64,000 bases of DNA from Sandaracinus amylolyticus (GCF_000737325.1 NZ_CP011125.1:2356001-2420000), one strand, 5' to 3'; shown: positions 46,857-56,701, numbered from the stretch's first letter. Program-made: numbers and translations. The notes: a model not told the origin generated them from the sequence alone.

Positions 46857-47020
46857 GAACGCCACAGCCTGTGGCGTGAGTGTCTCACTCGCACAGGGAG
46901 GAACTCTCGTCGGGTGTGCCGGCGCCGAGCACCCGTCTCCAGAGGTGCGTACCGATTTTCGCAGCCACTGAGCCATCCCACGACAGCGACGGTACCGACG
47001 CCCCGAACAAAGGAGCTCGG

Positions 47021-48754
47021 ATGCGACGAAGCAGTGGGAACGTCGTGCTGATGATCGCGGGCGCGATGCTGATGGGAGCCTGTCAGGGCAACGTCGGCGG
47101 CGGTCCCGCGGGCCCCGCCGGCTCGGGCGGCGCGGGCGGTGGCGGCGGCGGAGGAGGAGGCGGTGGCGGCGGTGGATCCACGCCAACCAGCTGCACGGAC
47201 GACGCGCTCGTCGTCGGCAGCGCGCCGATCCGTCGACTCAGTAACTCGGAGTACGTGCACACGCTCCGAGACCTCTTCCCCGGCGTCGAGGTGGAGCTTC
47301 CGGAGCTTCCGCCCGACACGCTCACGGGTGGGTTCGAGAACGACGCGCGCGCGCTCGGTGCGTCCGATGTCCGCGTCGCGCGCTGGGAGGAGATCGCGTT
47401 CCGCTACGGCGGCGCAGTGACGGCCACGCCCGCGACGCTCGCGGCGTTCCTTCCCTGCGCGGCCGCCGCGAGCGATCTCGAGAGCCAGCGCGCGTGCGGC
47501 GAGACGCTGGTGCGCGAGTTCGGTCTGCGCGCGATGCGCCGCCCGCCGACGAGCGAAGAGGTCTCGCGCTACGTCGACCTCTTCCAGACGCAGCTCACCG
47601 AGATCGACTTCCCGGCCGCGGTGCAGCTCACGGTGATGGCGCTGCTGCAGTCGCCGGCGTTCCTCTACCGCATCGAAGAGGTCGCGCCCGAGGGCCAGCA
47701 TGTGGCGCTCGACGGCTACGAGCTCGCGTCGCGCCTGTCGTACCTGCTCTGGGAGAGCATGCCCGACGCGACGCTGCTCGAGGCCGCGGACCGCGGTGAG
47801 CTCGCGTCGACGGAGCAGATCGAGGCGCAGGCGCGCCGCATGCTCGACGACCCGCGCGCCCGCGAGGCGGTCGTGGACTTCCACCGCCAGTGGCTCGACT
47901 TCGATCGCATCGAGATCGACGAGCACAAGCGCCGCGTGCCCGAGCTCTACCCGACGTGGAGCGAGACGCTCCGCGAGTCGATCGCGGAGGAGCAGCGCCG
48001 CTTCGTCGAGGGCGTGCTGTTCGAAGGCGAGGGGACGCTCTCGGCGCTCTTCAACAGCCGCCGCAGCTACGTGAACCGCTCGCTCGCCGAGCTCTACGGC
48101 GTCGACGGTCCCGCCGACGACGCGACGTGGATCGAGACGGAGCTGCCCGAGGGCGAGCGCGCCGGTCTGCTGACGCGCGCGGGCTTCCTCGCGGCGCACG
48201 CGCACACCGGTCAGGGCTCGCCGATCCTGCGCGGCATCTTCGTGACCGAGCGCCTGCTCTGCGAGCTGCGCCCCTCGCCGCCGCCCGACGCGAACGTGTC
48301 GCCGCCGACGGCGGAGCCGGGTGACGGACCGCGCACGAACCGCGACCTCTTCGAGGAGCGCACGGCTGCGCCGACCTGCCAGGGCTGCCACATGCGCATC
48401 GACGGCTTCGGCTTCGGCTTCGAGCACTACGACGCGATCGGCGCGTTCCGCGCGCTCGACAACGGCCTCGAGGTGAACGCCTCGGGCAACGTGATCGGCA
48501 CCGACGTCGACGGTCCGTACGACGGCGCGATCGAGCTCAGCGAGATCCTCTCGCAGAGCGGGCGCGTGCAGGAGTGCGCGACGCAGCAGTGGGTCCGCTA
48601 CGCGATGGGCCGCGCGCCCGAGCGCGCCGAGTCGTGCTTCGTCGACCGCCTCGCCGAGGGCTTCACCGAGAGCGGCGGCAACGTCCGCGAGCTGCTCGTG
48701 AGCCTCGTGACGAGCCCCGAGTTCCGTACCCGCGGCCTCGCCGCGACGGAATGA
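47021..48754 (+). CDS. DUF1592/DUF1588-type cytochrome-like lipoprotein, copy 1
   Basis: 577 aa from ATG at 47021 with an AAAGGAG site. Signal peptide and lipobox LMGACQG (Cys21), a long Gly run (about 28-55), then the multi-domain DUF1587/1592/1588/1585 order: APIRRLSNSEYVHTLRDLFPG, FHRQWLDFDRIEIDEHKRR, YVNRSLAELYGVDGPADDA, AGLLTRAGFLAAHAHTGQGS. The CQGCH motif (C453-C456-H457) can bind haem c in the final domains. These proteins are common in Planctomycetes, Verrucomicrobia and myxobacteria and almost always precede a DUF1552 gene. Activity unknown; electron transfer at the surface or periplasm is likely. 43 bp before its DUF1552 partner. Confidence 0.88.
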   Translation: MRRSSGNVVLMIAGAMLMGACQGNVGGGPAGPAGSGGAGGGGGGGGGGGGGGSTPTSCTDDALVVGSAPIRRLSNSEYVHTLRDLFPGVEVELPELPPDTLTGGFENDARALGASDVRVARWEEIAFRYGGAVTATPATLAAFLPCAAAASDLESQRACGETLVREFGLRAMRRPPTSEEVSRYVDLFQTQLTEIDFPAAVQLTVMALLQSPAFLYRIEEVAPEGQHVALDGYELASRLSYLLWESMPDATLLEAADRGELASTEQIEAQARRMLDDPRAREAVVDFHRQWLDFDRIEIDEHKRRVPELYPTWSETLRESIAEEQRRFVEGVLFEGEGTLSALFNSRRSYVNRSLAELYGVDGPADDATWIETELPEGERAGLLTRAGFLAAHAHTGQGSPILRGIFVTERLLCELRPSPPPDANVSPPTAEPGDGPRTNRDLFEERTAAPTCQGCHMRIDGFGFGFEHYDAIGAFRALDNGLEVNASGNVIGTDVDGPYDGAIELSEILSQSGRVQECATQQWVRYAMGRAPERAESCFVDRLAEGFTESGGNVRELLVSLVTSPEFRTRGLAATE

Positions 48755-48797
48755 GCACCACCTCCAACTTCCCCACGAACAGCAGGAGCTGTCTCGC

Positions 48798-50255
48798 ATG
48801 AAGATCGATCGTCGTAAGTTCCTCGCCGCGATGGGCGTCGGTGGTGCCGCGCTCACGATCCCCGGCGCGATCCTCGGACGCGCGAGCAAGGGCCTCGCGC
48901 AGGTGTCCGGCAGCGGCGCGCCCAAGCGCGTGCTCTTCTGGATCACGCCCCACGGCACCGTGTGGAACGCGTGGAACATGAACGTGCCGGGCCTCGCGCC
49001 GAGCGGGACCTCCGCGGCGCCGCTCTCGGGCCTCGCCGCGTCGTCGTGGCCGCGCATCGCCGCGCCGCTGCAGCCGCACGCGTCGAAGCTCTCGTTCGTC
49101 GAGGGCATCGCGCGCACCGCGGCCATCGAGTACGAGCGCGCGCACGACTCGCAGGGCGGCTCGTTCGATCTGAACCGCCACCACTTCGGCGAGGCGCACC
49201 TGATGACGTGCGTCGATCCGATGCAGCGCTCGGGCACGACGTGCATCGGCGGCGGCATCTCGATCGACCAGGTGATCGGGCGTGCGACGACCGCCGCGGG
49301 CCGCTGGTCGAGCCGCGTGTACGGGTCGCGCCACGGGCACCCGTACTCGTTCGTCGCCGCGGGCCAGGAGAGCGCGCGCGTCGAGGGCGCGCGCCAGGCC
49401 TACGACGACATCGTGGGCGCCTACAACCCGCCGAGCGACGGGGGCGGCGACACGCGCGCCGACCTCATCGCGCGGGCGCGCGGGAGCGTGCTCGACTTCG
49501 CGGCGCGCGAGCACACGTCGTTCGCGTCGCGTCTTCCCGCGGCCGATCGCCTGAAGCTCCAGCGGCACCAGGAGCTCATCCGCGAGCTCGAGATCTCGTT
49601 CGCCGACTCGCCCGAGGACTCGCCGGCGATGTGCTCGCCGACGTGGAGCGATCTCGGTCACGACATGGACCGCTTCGCGCGCGTGATGGCGCTCGGCCTC
49701 AGCTGCGATCTCACGCGCGTGATGACGTACGTGACGCCGGATCTCGCGCCGGTGGAGATCGGTCTGCCCGCGGCGACCGACATCCATCAGGACTACGCGC
49801 ACACGTCGATCCAGGGCTCGAGCACGTACCGCGCGGAAGGCGAGCGCGGGATGATCGAGTACAACCGGTTCTACGCGCAGCGCTTCGCGTACCTGCTGGA
49901 GCAGCTCGACTCGATCCCCGAGGCGGGCGGCACGATGCTCGATCACACCGCCGTCGTGTGGATGAGCGAGCTCGGCACCGGCAACCACGACCTGCACGAC
50001 CTGCCGATCGTCATCGCGGGCGGCGCGGGCGGCTCGTTCCGCATGGGCCAGTACATCCGCCTCGCGCGTGACACGCGCGTCGGCGCGGGGTGGGGTCACT
50101 TCGTCCAGGTCGGCCCGGCGCAGAACCGTCTCTACGTCTCGCTGATGCGCGCGATGGGCATGGAGAACGAGTCGTTCGGCATCGAGTCCTCGCCGACGGC
50201 GAGCGGCGGCACGGTGTCGCTGCGCGGTGTGATCCCCGAGATCATGAACGGCTGA
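48798..50255 (+). CDS. DUF1552 protein with twin-arginine-like signal, copy 1
   Basis: 485 aa. The signal MKIDRRKFLAAMGVGGAALT has the RR-x-F-L motif of Tat substrates. DUF1552 resembles the DUF1501/alkaline phosphatase-sulfatase-like fold: VLFWITPHGTVWNAW, FDLNRHHFGEAH, THTAVVWMSELG-type segment near 49960, and a C-terminal LPIVIAGGAGGSFRMGQYI. Tat export suggests the protein folds with a metal or cofactor. It is invariably the neighbour of DUF1592 genes, so the two probably act in one complex. Function not known. Confidence 0.88.
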   Translation: MKIDRRKFLAAMGVGGAALTIPGAILGRASKGLAQVSGSGAPKRVLFWITPHGTVWNAWNMNVPGLAPSGTSAAPLSGLAASSWPRIAAPLQPHASKLSFVEGIARTAAIEYERAHDSQGGSFDLNRHHFGEAHLMTCVDPMQRSGTTCIGGGISIDQVIGRATTAAGRWSSRVYGSRHGHPYSFVAAGQESARVEGARQAYDDIVGAYNPPSDGGGDTRADLIARARGSVLDFAAREHTSFASRLPAADRLKLQRHQELIRELEISFADSPEDSPAMCSPTWSDLGHDMDRFARVMALGLSCDLTRVMTYVTPDLAPVEIGLPAATDIHQDYAHTSIQGSSTYRAEGERGMIEYNRFYAQRFAYLLEQLDSIPEAGGTMLDHTAVVWMSELGTGNHDLHDLPIVIAGGAGGSFRMGQYIRLARDTRVGAGWGHFVQVGPAQNRLYVSLMRAMGMENESFGIESSPTASGGTVSLRGVIPEIMNG

Positions 50256-50273
50256 GCGGGGGGACGAGTGAAG

Positions 50274-50307
50274 CGAGCGCGTGCGGCCTACAGGTCGCAC
50301 GCGCTCG
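50274..50307 (+). terminator. Terminator-like hairpin after the first DUF1552 gene
   Basis: Arms CGAGCGCGTGCG (50274-50285) and CGCACGCGCTCG (50296-50307), 12 bp, 10-nt loop, 19 nt after the stop and followed by a GATTTTGC stretch. It separates the two DUF1592/DUF1552 modules. Confidence 0.7.
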
Positions 50308-50365
50308 TACGATTTTGCGCGACCGCCTGAGCCATTCCGCCACGGGTCTGGTACTCACGTAGCTG

Positions 50366-52066
50366 ATGAGCCGACCGAACGACTGGGGGCGGATCGCTCC
50401 AGTGCTCGCGTCGCTCGCGCTGTTTGCGTGCGACGGAGTCCTGCTCGACGGCGCAGCTGGTCCAGCCGGCGCCGGTCGACGTGGTGGCGGTCCAGTCAGC
50501 TGCGGCGACGGATCGATCGTGCTCGGCACCGCGCCCATGCGGCGCCTGAGCAACGCCGAGTACCTGCACACGCTCCGGGATCTCTTCCCGGGCGTGACGC
50601 CGGCGGTGCCCGAGCTGCCCGAGGACACCGAGGTCGGTGGCTTCGAGAACGACGCGCGCTCGCTCGGCCCGTCCGACGTGCGCGTCTCGCGCTGGGAGGA
50701 CATCGCGTTCCGCTATGCGGGCGAGGTCACGTCGTCGCCCGATCGGCTCGCGGCGTTCCTGCCGTGCGCGCCGGGCGCGGGCGACGCGGGCGCGCAGCGC
50801 GCGTGCGGCGAGACGCTCGTGCGCGACTTCGGTCGCCGCGCGTATCGACGTCCGCTGAGCGACCAGGAGGTCGAGCGCTACGTCGCGTTCTTCGAGTCGC
50901 AGCGCGAGGCGATCGACTTCGCGGCCGCCGTGCAGCTCACGACGATGGCGCTGCTGCAGTCGCCGTGGTTCCTCTATCGCATCGAGCTGCCGGGGGAGGG
51001 CGGTGGCGACGGCGTGGTGCCGCTCGACGGGTACCAGCTCGCGTCGCGCCTCTCGTACTTCCTCTGGGAGAGCACGCCCGACGACGCGCTGCTCGAGGCC
51101 GCGGCGCGCGGTGAGCTCGCGACCGACGCACAGCTCGAGGCACAGGCGCGACGCATGCTCGACGACGGTCGTGCGCGCGAGGCGGTGGTCGACTTCCATC
51201 GCCAGTGGCTCGACTTCGATCGCATCGAGATGGACGAGCACCAGGGCCGCGTGCCCGAGCTCTATCCGACGTGGAACGAGACGCTGCGCCAGGCGGTGCG
51301 CGACGAGCAGGATCGCTTCGTCGAGGGCGTGCTGTTCGACGGCGAGGGCACGCTGCGCGCGCTGCTCACGAGCCGCACCGCGTACGTGAACGGACCGCTC
51401 GCGTCGCTCTACGGCGTGAACGGCCCGGGCGACGCGACGACGTGGGAAGAGGTGACGCTCCCGCACGATCAGCGCGCAGGGCTCCTGACGCGCGCGGGGT
51501 TCCTCGCGTCGCACGCGCACTCGGGCAACGGCTCGCCGCCGCTGCGCGGGGTGTTCGTGATGGAGAGATTGCTCTGCGAGCCTCGCCCGTCGCCGCCGCC
51601 CGACGCGGATCTCACGCCGCCGGTGGTGCGCCCCGGCGAGGAGCCGCGCACGAATAGACAGCTCTTCGAGGAGCGCACGTCGCCCGCGGGCTGCATCGCG
51701 TGCCACACGCGCATCGACGGCTTCGGGTTCGGCTTCGAGCACTACGACGCGGTCGGTGGATATCGCGAGCTCGATCACGGCCTGCCGGTCGACGCGTCGG
51801 GCAACCTCACGGGCACCGACGTCGACGGTCCGTACGTCGGCGCGATCGAGCTGAGCGAGGCGCTCGCGGAGAGCGCGCGCGTCGAGGTGTGCGCGACGCG
51901 GATGTGGATGCGCTACGCGCTCGGTCGCGCGCCGGAGCGCGAGGACGAGTGCCTGACGAGCCGTCTCGCACGCTCGTTCCACGAGAGCGGCGGCGACGTG
52001 CGCGCGCTGATGGTCGACATCGTGACGAGCCCCGAGTTCCGCAACCGCCCGCTGGCTTCGGAGTGA
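50366..52066 (+). CDS. DUF1592/DUF1588-type cytochrome-like lipoprotein, copy 2
   Basis: 566 aa, paralogue of the gene at 47021. Lipobox LALFACDG (Cys23); the Gly-rich linker is much shorter (AGRRGGG). The same sequence of domains is present: APMRRLSNAEYLHTLRDLFPG, FHRQWLDFDRIEMDEHQGR, TAYVNGPLASLYGVNGPGDA, and CIACH (C443-C446-H447) before RIDGFGFGFEHYD. The two copies are alike over nearly their whole length, so they come from a duplication of the pair. Its own DUF1552 gene follows after 5 bp. Confidence 0.88.
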   Translation: MSRPNDWGRIAPVLASLALFACDGVLLDGAAGPAGAGRRGGGPVSCGDGSIVLGTAPMRRLSNAEYLHTLRDLFPGVTPAVPELPEDTEVGGFENDARSLGPSDVRVSRWEDIAFRYAGEVTSSPDRLAAFLPCAPGAGDAGAQRACGETLVRDFGRRAYRRPLSDQEVERYVAFFESQREAIDFAAAVQLTTMALLQSPWFLYRIELPGEGGGDGVVPLDGYQLASRLSYFLWESTPDDALLEAAARGELATDAQLEAQARRMLDDGRAREAVVDFHRQWLDFDRIEMDEHQGRVPELYPTWNETLRQAVRDEQDRFVEGVLFDGEGTLRALLTSRTAYVNGPLASLYGVNGPGDATTWEEVTLPHDQRAGLLTRAGFLASHAHSGNGSPPLRGVFVMERLLCEPRPSPPPDADLTPPVVRPGEEPRTNRQLFEERTSPAGCIACHTRIDGFGFGFEHYDAVGGYRELDHGLPVDASGNLTGTDVDGPYVGAIELSEALAESARVEVCATRMWMRYALGRAPEREDECLTSRLARSFHESGGDVRALMVDIVTSPEFRNRPLASE

Positions 52067-52071
52067 CCGTG

Positions 52072-53517
52072 ATGACGATGCAGAGGCGTCAGTTCCTCAC
52101 CGCGCTCGGTCTCGGCGCGGCGAGCGTCGGCGGTGGGTTGATGTTGCCCGGCGCGATGGGCTGGGGCGGTCGCGCGCAGGCGGGCGGCGAGGACGTGCCG
52201 GCGCGCTTGCTGCTGTGGATCACACCGCACGGCACCGTGCCGAACGCGTGGGCGATGAGCCCTCCGGGCCTGCCCGCGAGCGGCACCGGCGTGGCGTCGA
52301 TCGCGACGCTCGAGGACGCGGCGTGGAGCCGCATCCTCGCGCCGCTCGCGCCGTTCAAGCAGAAGCTCTCGATCGTCGAGGGCATCGCGCGCACCTCGGC
52401 GATCGACTACGAGCGTCGCGGCGCGGCGACGAGCGGCTGGGACCTCAACCGCCATCACTTCGGTCAGGCGTCGCTGCTGACGTGCGTGGACCCGCTGCAG
52501 CGCGCGGGCTCGACGTGCATCGGCGGCGGCGAGTCGGTCGATCAGGTGATCGGTCGTGCGCTCGCGCAGCCGGGACGCTGGGCGTCGCGCGTGTACGGCG
52601 CGAACCATCAGCACCCGTACAATTTCGTCGCGGCGGGCGAGGCCGCGCCGCGCGTCACCACCGCGCGCCAGGCGTACGACGACCTGATGGGCGTCTACAT
52701 GCCGCCCGACGACGGAGGCGACCCGCGCGTCGCGGCGATCCAGCGCGGTCGCGCGAGCGCGCTCGATCTCGCCGCGCGCGAGTACGACGCAGTCGCGCCG
52801 CGCCTCGGCACCGCGGATCGCCAGAAGCTCGAGCGCCACGCGCAGCTGCTGCGCGACCTCGAGATCTCGTTCCGCGGCACCACGCCCGGCGCGTCGTGCT
52901 CGCCGACGTACGAAGCGCTCGGTCACGAGATGGATCGCTTCGCGCGCGTGATGTCGCTGGTGCTCGGCTGCGACATGACGCGCATGGTGAGCTTCGTGAC
53001 GATGCCGCTGCGGCCCGAGGAATTCGGCCTGCCCGTGGGCACGAACGTGCACCAGGACTACGCGCACAACTCGGTCGCGGGGCCCGACGCGGCGTTCACC
53101 GCCGAGGCAGAGCGCGGGATGATCGAGTACAACCTCTTCTACGCGCGGCGCTTCGCGTACTTGCTCGAGCAGCTCGACTCGGTGCCCGAGGGCGACGGCA
53201 CGCTGCTCGATCACACCGCGGTCGTGTGGATCAGCGAGCTCGGCACGGGCACGCACTGGCTGCACGACATGCCGGTGGTGATCGCGGGCGGCGCGAACGG
53301 CGTGCTGCGCACCGGACAGTACGTGCGCTACGCGCGCTCGAACCGAGTGCGGCAGGGCTACAGCGAGCTCTCGATCGGGCCCGCGCAGAACCAGCTCTAC
53401 GTCACGCTGATGCGCGCGCTGGGCATGGACGTGGACGCGTTCGGCGCGGAGAGCACGCCGCTCGTCGGCGGCGGGTCGCTCTCGCTGCGCGGGACGCTGC
53501 CCGAGCTCCTCGTGTGA
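52072..53517 (+). CDS. DUF1552 protein with twin-arginine-like signal, copy 2
   Basis: 481 aa from ATG at 52072, 5 bp after the DUF1592 gene. Signal MTMQRRQFLTALGLGAASVG with RR-x-F-L. The body is clearly paralogous to the first copy (LLLWITPHGTVPNAWAM, WDLNRHHFGQASLLTCVD, HTAVVWISELGTGTHWLHD, AEFGL-type strands near 53020). The stop overlaps the following DUF1566 gene by 4 nt, which adds a third member to this second module only. Confidence 0.88.
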   Translation: MTMQRRQFLTALGLGAASVGGGLMLPGAMGWGGRAQAGGEDVPARLLLWITPHGTVPNAWAMSPPGLPASGTGVASIATLEDAAWSRILAPLAPFKQKLSIVEGIARTSAIDYERRGAATSGWDLNRHHFGQASLLTCVDPLQRAGSTCIGGGESVDQVIGRALAQPGRWASRVYGANHQHPYNFVAAGEAAPRVTTARQAYDDLMGVYMPPDDGGDPRVAAIQRGRASALDLAAREYDAVAPRLGTADRQKLERHAQLLRDLEISFRGTTPGASCSPTYEALGHEMDRFARVMSLVLGCDMTRMVSFVTMPLRPEEFGLPVGTNVHQDYAHNSVAGPDAAFTAEAERGMIEYNLFYARRFAYLLEQLDSVPEGDGTLLDHTAVVWISELGTGTHWLHDMPVVIAGGANGVLRTGQYVRYARSNRVRQGYSELSIGPAQNQLYVTLMRALGMDVDAFGAESTPLVGGGSLSLRGTLPELLV

Positions 53518-54395
53518 TCCGAGCGCTCGCGCTCGCGCTCGCGCTGCTGCTCGTCGGGTGTGGATCGGACGTCGTCCTGTCGATCGACGCGTCGACGATC
53601 GATGCGGCGACGACGTCACGCCCGGGGCGCGGCTACGCGGCGTTCGCGATGCCCGAGCTCGGCGGGGAGCGCTACGAAATCCGTAGCGCCGTCGTCGAGG
53701 ATCTCGTCACCGGTCTGATCTGGCAACGCGGCGACACCGGCGCGCTGCGCACGCTCGAGGACGCGCGCGCCGAGTGCGATGCGCTCGAGCTCGATGGGCG
53801 CGACGACTTTCGCCTTCCGACACGCGTCGAGTGGGTCTCGATCGTCGCGCCCGCGCGCAGCCCGACGGTCGACGGCGACGCGTTCCCCGATGCGCTCGCC
53901 GAGTACCACTGGAGCACGAGCGAGCCCGACGAGGCGCCGGGCTCGGCGTTCAGCGTCTATCTCGGCGCGGGCGAGACCACGCTCGGGCTCGCATCGCGTC
54001 CCTCGGCGCGCGTGCGCTGCGTCGCCGCCGGGCCCGCGCCGATCGACGGCGCCCAGCACGAAGTGCGCGACGAAGGCGTGCACGATCGCGGCACCGGGCT
54101 CACTTGGTCGCGCGCGGTGATCGACGCGACGACGTGGACCGAGGCGCGCGATGCGTGCACCGCGATCGACGCGCGTCTGCCGACGATCCGCGAGCTCCAG
54201 ACGCTCGTCGACGAGTCGCGCCGCGCGCCGGCGATCGATCCCGCGCTGTTCCCCGACACACCCTCGGAGCGACACTGGACGTCGACGATCCGCGACGCCG
54301 GCGAGCCGCAGCCGTGGACCGTCGACTTCCTCGACGGGCAGACGTACGCCGACGAGCTCGGCGACGTGCCGCACGTCGCGCGCTGCGTGATCTGA
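53514..54395 (+). CDS. DUF1566 lipoprotein with two repeats
   Basis: 293 aa. GTG start at 53514 overlaps the DUF1552 stop (GTGA). Signal peptide and lipobox LLVGCGS (Cys near 15). Two DUF1566 (Lcl C-terminal-like) units: DLVTGLIWQRGDTGALRTLE with FRLPTRVEWVSI, and DRGTGLTWSRAVIDATTWTE with RLPTIRELQTLVD. Such domains sit on the cell surface and share the FGE-like C-type lectin-type fold, though enzymatic residues are not established here. Its role is probably as an extra part of the DUF1592/DUF1552 unit. Confidence 0.75.
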   Translation: MIRALALALALLLVGCGSDVVLSIDASTIDAATTSRPGRGYAAFAMPELGGERYEIRSAVVEDLVTGLIWQRGDTGALRTLEDARAECDALELDGRDDFRLPTRVEWVSIVAPARSPTVDGDAFPDALAEYHWSTSEPDEAPGSAFSVYLGAGETTLGLASRPSARVRCVAAGPAPIDGAQHEVRDEGVHDRGTGLTWSRAVIDATTWTEARDACTAIDARLPTIRELQTLVDESRRAPAIDPALFPDTPSERHWTSTIRDAGEPQPWTVDFLDGQTYADELGDVPHVARCVI

Positions 54396-54417
54396 CGCGG
54401 TGCCCTCGCAGCGCCGC

Positions 54418-56100
54418 TCACTCCTCGCAGGTGCTGCGATCACCCGCCTGGCGCCGCTCGACCTCGAGCACGAGCTGCCTTCGCCCCGGGCCCTCGGGCG
54501 TCCACTCGAGCCGATGGAGCCGGCTCTCGTCCTCGGTGAGCAGCGAGCGCCGCATCGCGCCGTGCAGCGAGACCGTCAGCAGGTTCGTCGCGCCGCCGAG
54601 CAGGCGCGCATCGCGCCCGCGTTGCACGACCTCGACGTCGATCACGTGGCGGCCCGGCTGGAGCGCGCACTGGATGTCGTCGAGCGTCGCGTGCCCGCCG
54701 CGGCTCTCGAACGCCCACACCTCGTTGCCGTCGACGCGCACGCGCCCGGTCATTCCGGGCATCGCGGTCACGTCGAGCTGGTAGTGGCGGAGCCGCGCGT
54801 CGGGCATCGTGATCGTCTCCGGCGTCGGCTCCGGCAGGCTCTCGTACGTCGCCGGCGGCGCGACCACGACCGGCGCGATCGCCGCGACCAAGAGGCGCGC
54901 CGGGATGTTCGGCTCGCGATCGAGCGTGCCGGCCCAGACGAGGTAGTCGCCCTGCACGGGATCGCCGATCGCGATCGACGGGTCGTAGTCGCCCGCGACG
55001 CCGTCGTCGGCGCAGAGCCAGCGCCCTGCGGGATCGCGGATCGCGAGGATCGCGTCCGCCGCGGCGCGCACGCCGACGTGGAGCTCGCTCGATCCCTCGG
55101 GCACCGAGAGCACCGCGTCGGGCTCCGCGTCGACGAAGCCGACGCACGAAGGACGCAGGCCGAGCGCGCTCAGATCGACGACGCCGCCGATGGTCGCCTC
55201 GATCTCCGCGCTCCCGTTCTCCACCGGACGCGCCGAAGGCACGCGCGCAGCGAGGGCGCGCAGCGCGGGCTCGCCGCCACGACGCGCCGCGTCCGGATCG
55301 AGCGCGTCGCACGCGACGGGATCGCCGCCGTCGCACCCGCGGCGGAGGAGCGCGGAGCGCTGTTCGTCCTCGACGTCGAGGTGCTGCGCCCACGCGGTGC
55401 ACGCGTGCGCGACGTCCGCCTCCTCGCACGCCCACGTGAGCAGCTCGGCCGCGCGCTTGGGATCGCGCGGCGTGCCCACGCCCTCGGCGAACGCCTCACC
55501 GAGCACGACGCACGCGTGCTGCACGCCCTCGCGACACGCGCGCTCGTAGAACTGCAGCGCGTCGAGCGCCGAGCGATCGCCGTCGACGCCGGTCATGCGG
55601 AAGCGCCCGATCTCGAGGCACGCCTCGGGCACTCCGTCCTCGCACGCGTCCTCGAAGAGATCGCGCGCGTGCTCGATGCGATCGGGGATGAACCGGAAGA
55701 TTGCCGAGCCGAGCGCGTAGCAGCCCCAGATGTCACCGCCCGCGCAGCCGCGCTCGAGCAGGAGCGCGCCGCGCTGGACGTCGCGCGCGCCGTCGGCCGG
55801 ATCGACGAACGACTCGCCGATCTCGGTGCACGCGCACGGGTTGCCGCTGTCGCACGCAACCGCGAGAAGGCGCCGCGAATTCTCGACGTCGCCGCTCGCC
55901 GCGGCGCGCATGCCTTCCTCGAATTCGATCGGCGCGGGCGCGTGCGGCACGTCACAGCGCGTGACCACCGCGCGGTTGGGCTGCGACGCCGCCGTCGTGC
56001 CCTCCGCACCGCCCGAGCTGGTCGCCGTCGCGCCGCACCCCAGCGCGCACGTGACCGTGATCCACCACGCGCCGAACGCCCCCGCGCTCCGCATTCGCAT
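54418..56100 (-). CDS. Sel1-repeat lipoprotein with C-terminal beta domain
   Basis: 560 aa. Signal and lipobox TCALGCGA (Cys22). Residues about 60-270 hold six to seven Sel1-type helix pairs of about 36 aa, each with Cys pairs (ACTEIGESFVDPADGARDVQ, LLERGCAGGDIWGCYALGSA, FYERACREGVQHACVVLGEA). After a Pro/Glu linker, residues about 300-555 form a beta-rich domain (VGFVDAEPDAVLSVPEGSSE, RVRVDGNEVWAFESRGGHA) that ends in a Cys pair. Sel1 proteins mediate protein contacts in the envelope. The stop is 22 bp from the convergent DUF1566 gene. Confidence 0.75.
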   Translation of the reverse strand: MRMRSAGAFGAWWITVTCALGCGATATSSGGAEGTTAASQPNRAVVTRCDVPHAPAPIEFEEGMRAAASGDVENSRRLLAVACDSGNPCACTEIGESFVDPADGARDVQRGALLLERGCAGGDIWGCYALGSAIFRFIPDRIEHARDLFEDACEDGVPEACLEIGRFRMTGVDGDRSALDALQFYERACREGVQHACVVLGEAFAEGVGTPRDPKRAAELLTWACEEADVAHACTAWAQHLDVEDEQRSALLRRGCDGGDPVACDALDPDAARRGGEPALRALAARVPSARPVENGSAEIEATIGGVVDLSALGLRPSCVGFVDAEPDAVLSVPEGSSELHVGVRAAADAILAIRDPAGRWLCADDGVAGDYDPSIAIGDPVQGDYLVWAGTLDREPNIPARLLVAAIAPVVVAPPATYESLPEPTPETITMPDARLRHYQLDVTAMPGMTGRVRVDGNEVWAFESRGGHATLDDIQCALQPGRHVIDVEVVQRGRDARLLGGATNLLTVSLHGAMRRSLLTEDESRLHRLEWTPEGPGRRQLVLEVERRQAGDRSTCEE

Positions 56101-56179
56101 GTTTCCCCACCCGGAGCGCGCTTCCCTGACGCCCCGCGATCAGCGTGCCCGAACGCGCGACTTCACGGCAATAGCCGCG

Positions 56180-56701
56180 TCACTGCAGCGTCGCCTGCGT
56201 CTCGATCAGATCGGCGAAGAGATCCGCGATCTCGTCGGCGCCCTCGCGATCCATCAGACGCCGCAGATCGCCGCGCAGCGCCGCGCGCGAGAACCGCGCG
56301 AACTGCTCGAGGAACTCCGCGTCGGTCGGCATGTCCGTCGTGCAGAACGACGGCGCGGGACGGAGGTCGTCGCAGTAGTCCTCGCGGCACGCCGCGGCGA
56401 CGCCTTCGCGCGAGAAGGGCTCCGCGGCGAGCGCGTCGCGGCAGCGTCGGCGCGCGAACATCCCGCTGCACTCGCGCATCAGGCGCGCGAACGTCGGCGC
56501 GGCCTCGGGCCCCTCGATGCGCATCAGCACCTCGCCGCAGCGCGCGAGACCCTCTTCCTGCTCGCGACGCGGCACGCGCGCGGGCTCGCTCTTCGTCGCG
56601 CTCGCGCCGCCCTGCGCCCCGGAGCTCGAGGCGGGACGATCGTCTCCGCACGCGGCGAGCGTGAGCAGCAGGGCGAGCGGAGCGAGACGGAGGGCGCGCA
56701 T
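56180..56701 (-). CDS. Small Cys-containing lipoprotein of unknown function
   Basis: 173 aa. Signal peptide and lipobox LTLAACGD (Cys19). The rest is helical, with six Cys in pairs such as RCGEVLMRIEG, RECSGMFARRRC, REDYCDDL and FCTTD. I find no family. It lies between the Sel1 lipoprotein gene (79 bp downstream) and the promoter area of the aminomutase gene, on the same strand as the former, so it may be cotranscribed with it. Confidence 0.6.
   Translation of the reverse strand: MRALRLAPLALLLTLAACGDDRPASSSGAQGGASATKSEPARVPRREQEEGLARCGEVLMRIEGPEAAPTFARLMRECSGMFARRRCRDALAAEPFSREGVAAACREDYCDDLRPAPSFCTTDMPTDAEFLEQFARFSRAALRGDLRRLMDREGADEIADLFADLIETQATLQ

Noticed and set aside
48663-50300. Minus-strand open frame of over 500 codons opposite the DUF1552 gene
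   Set aside because: Shadow of the plus-strand Tat-signal protein.
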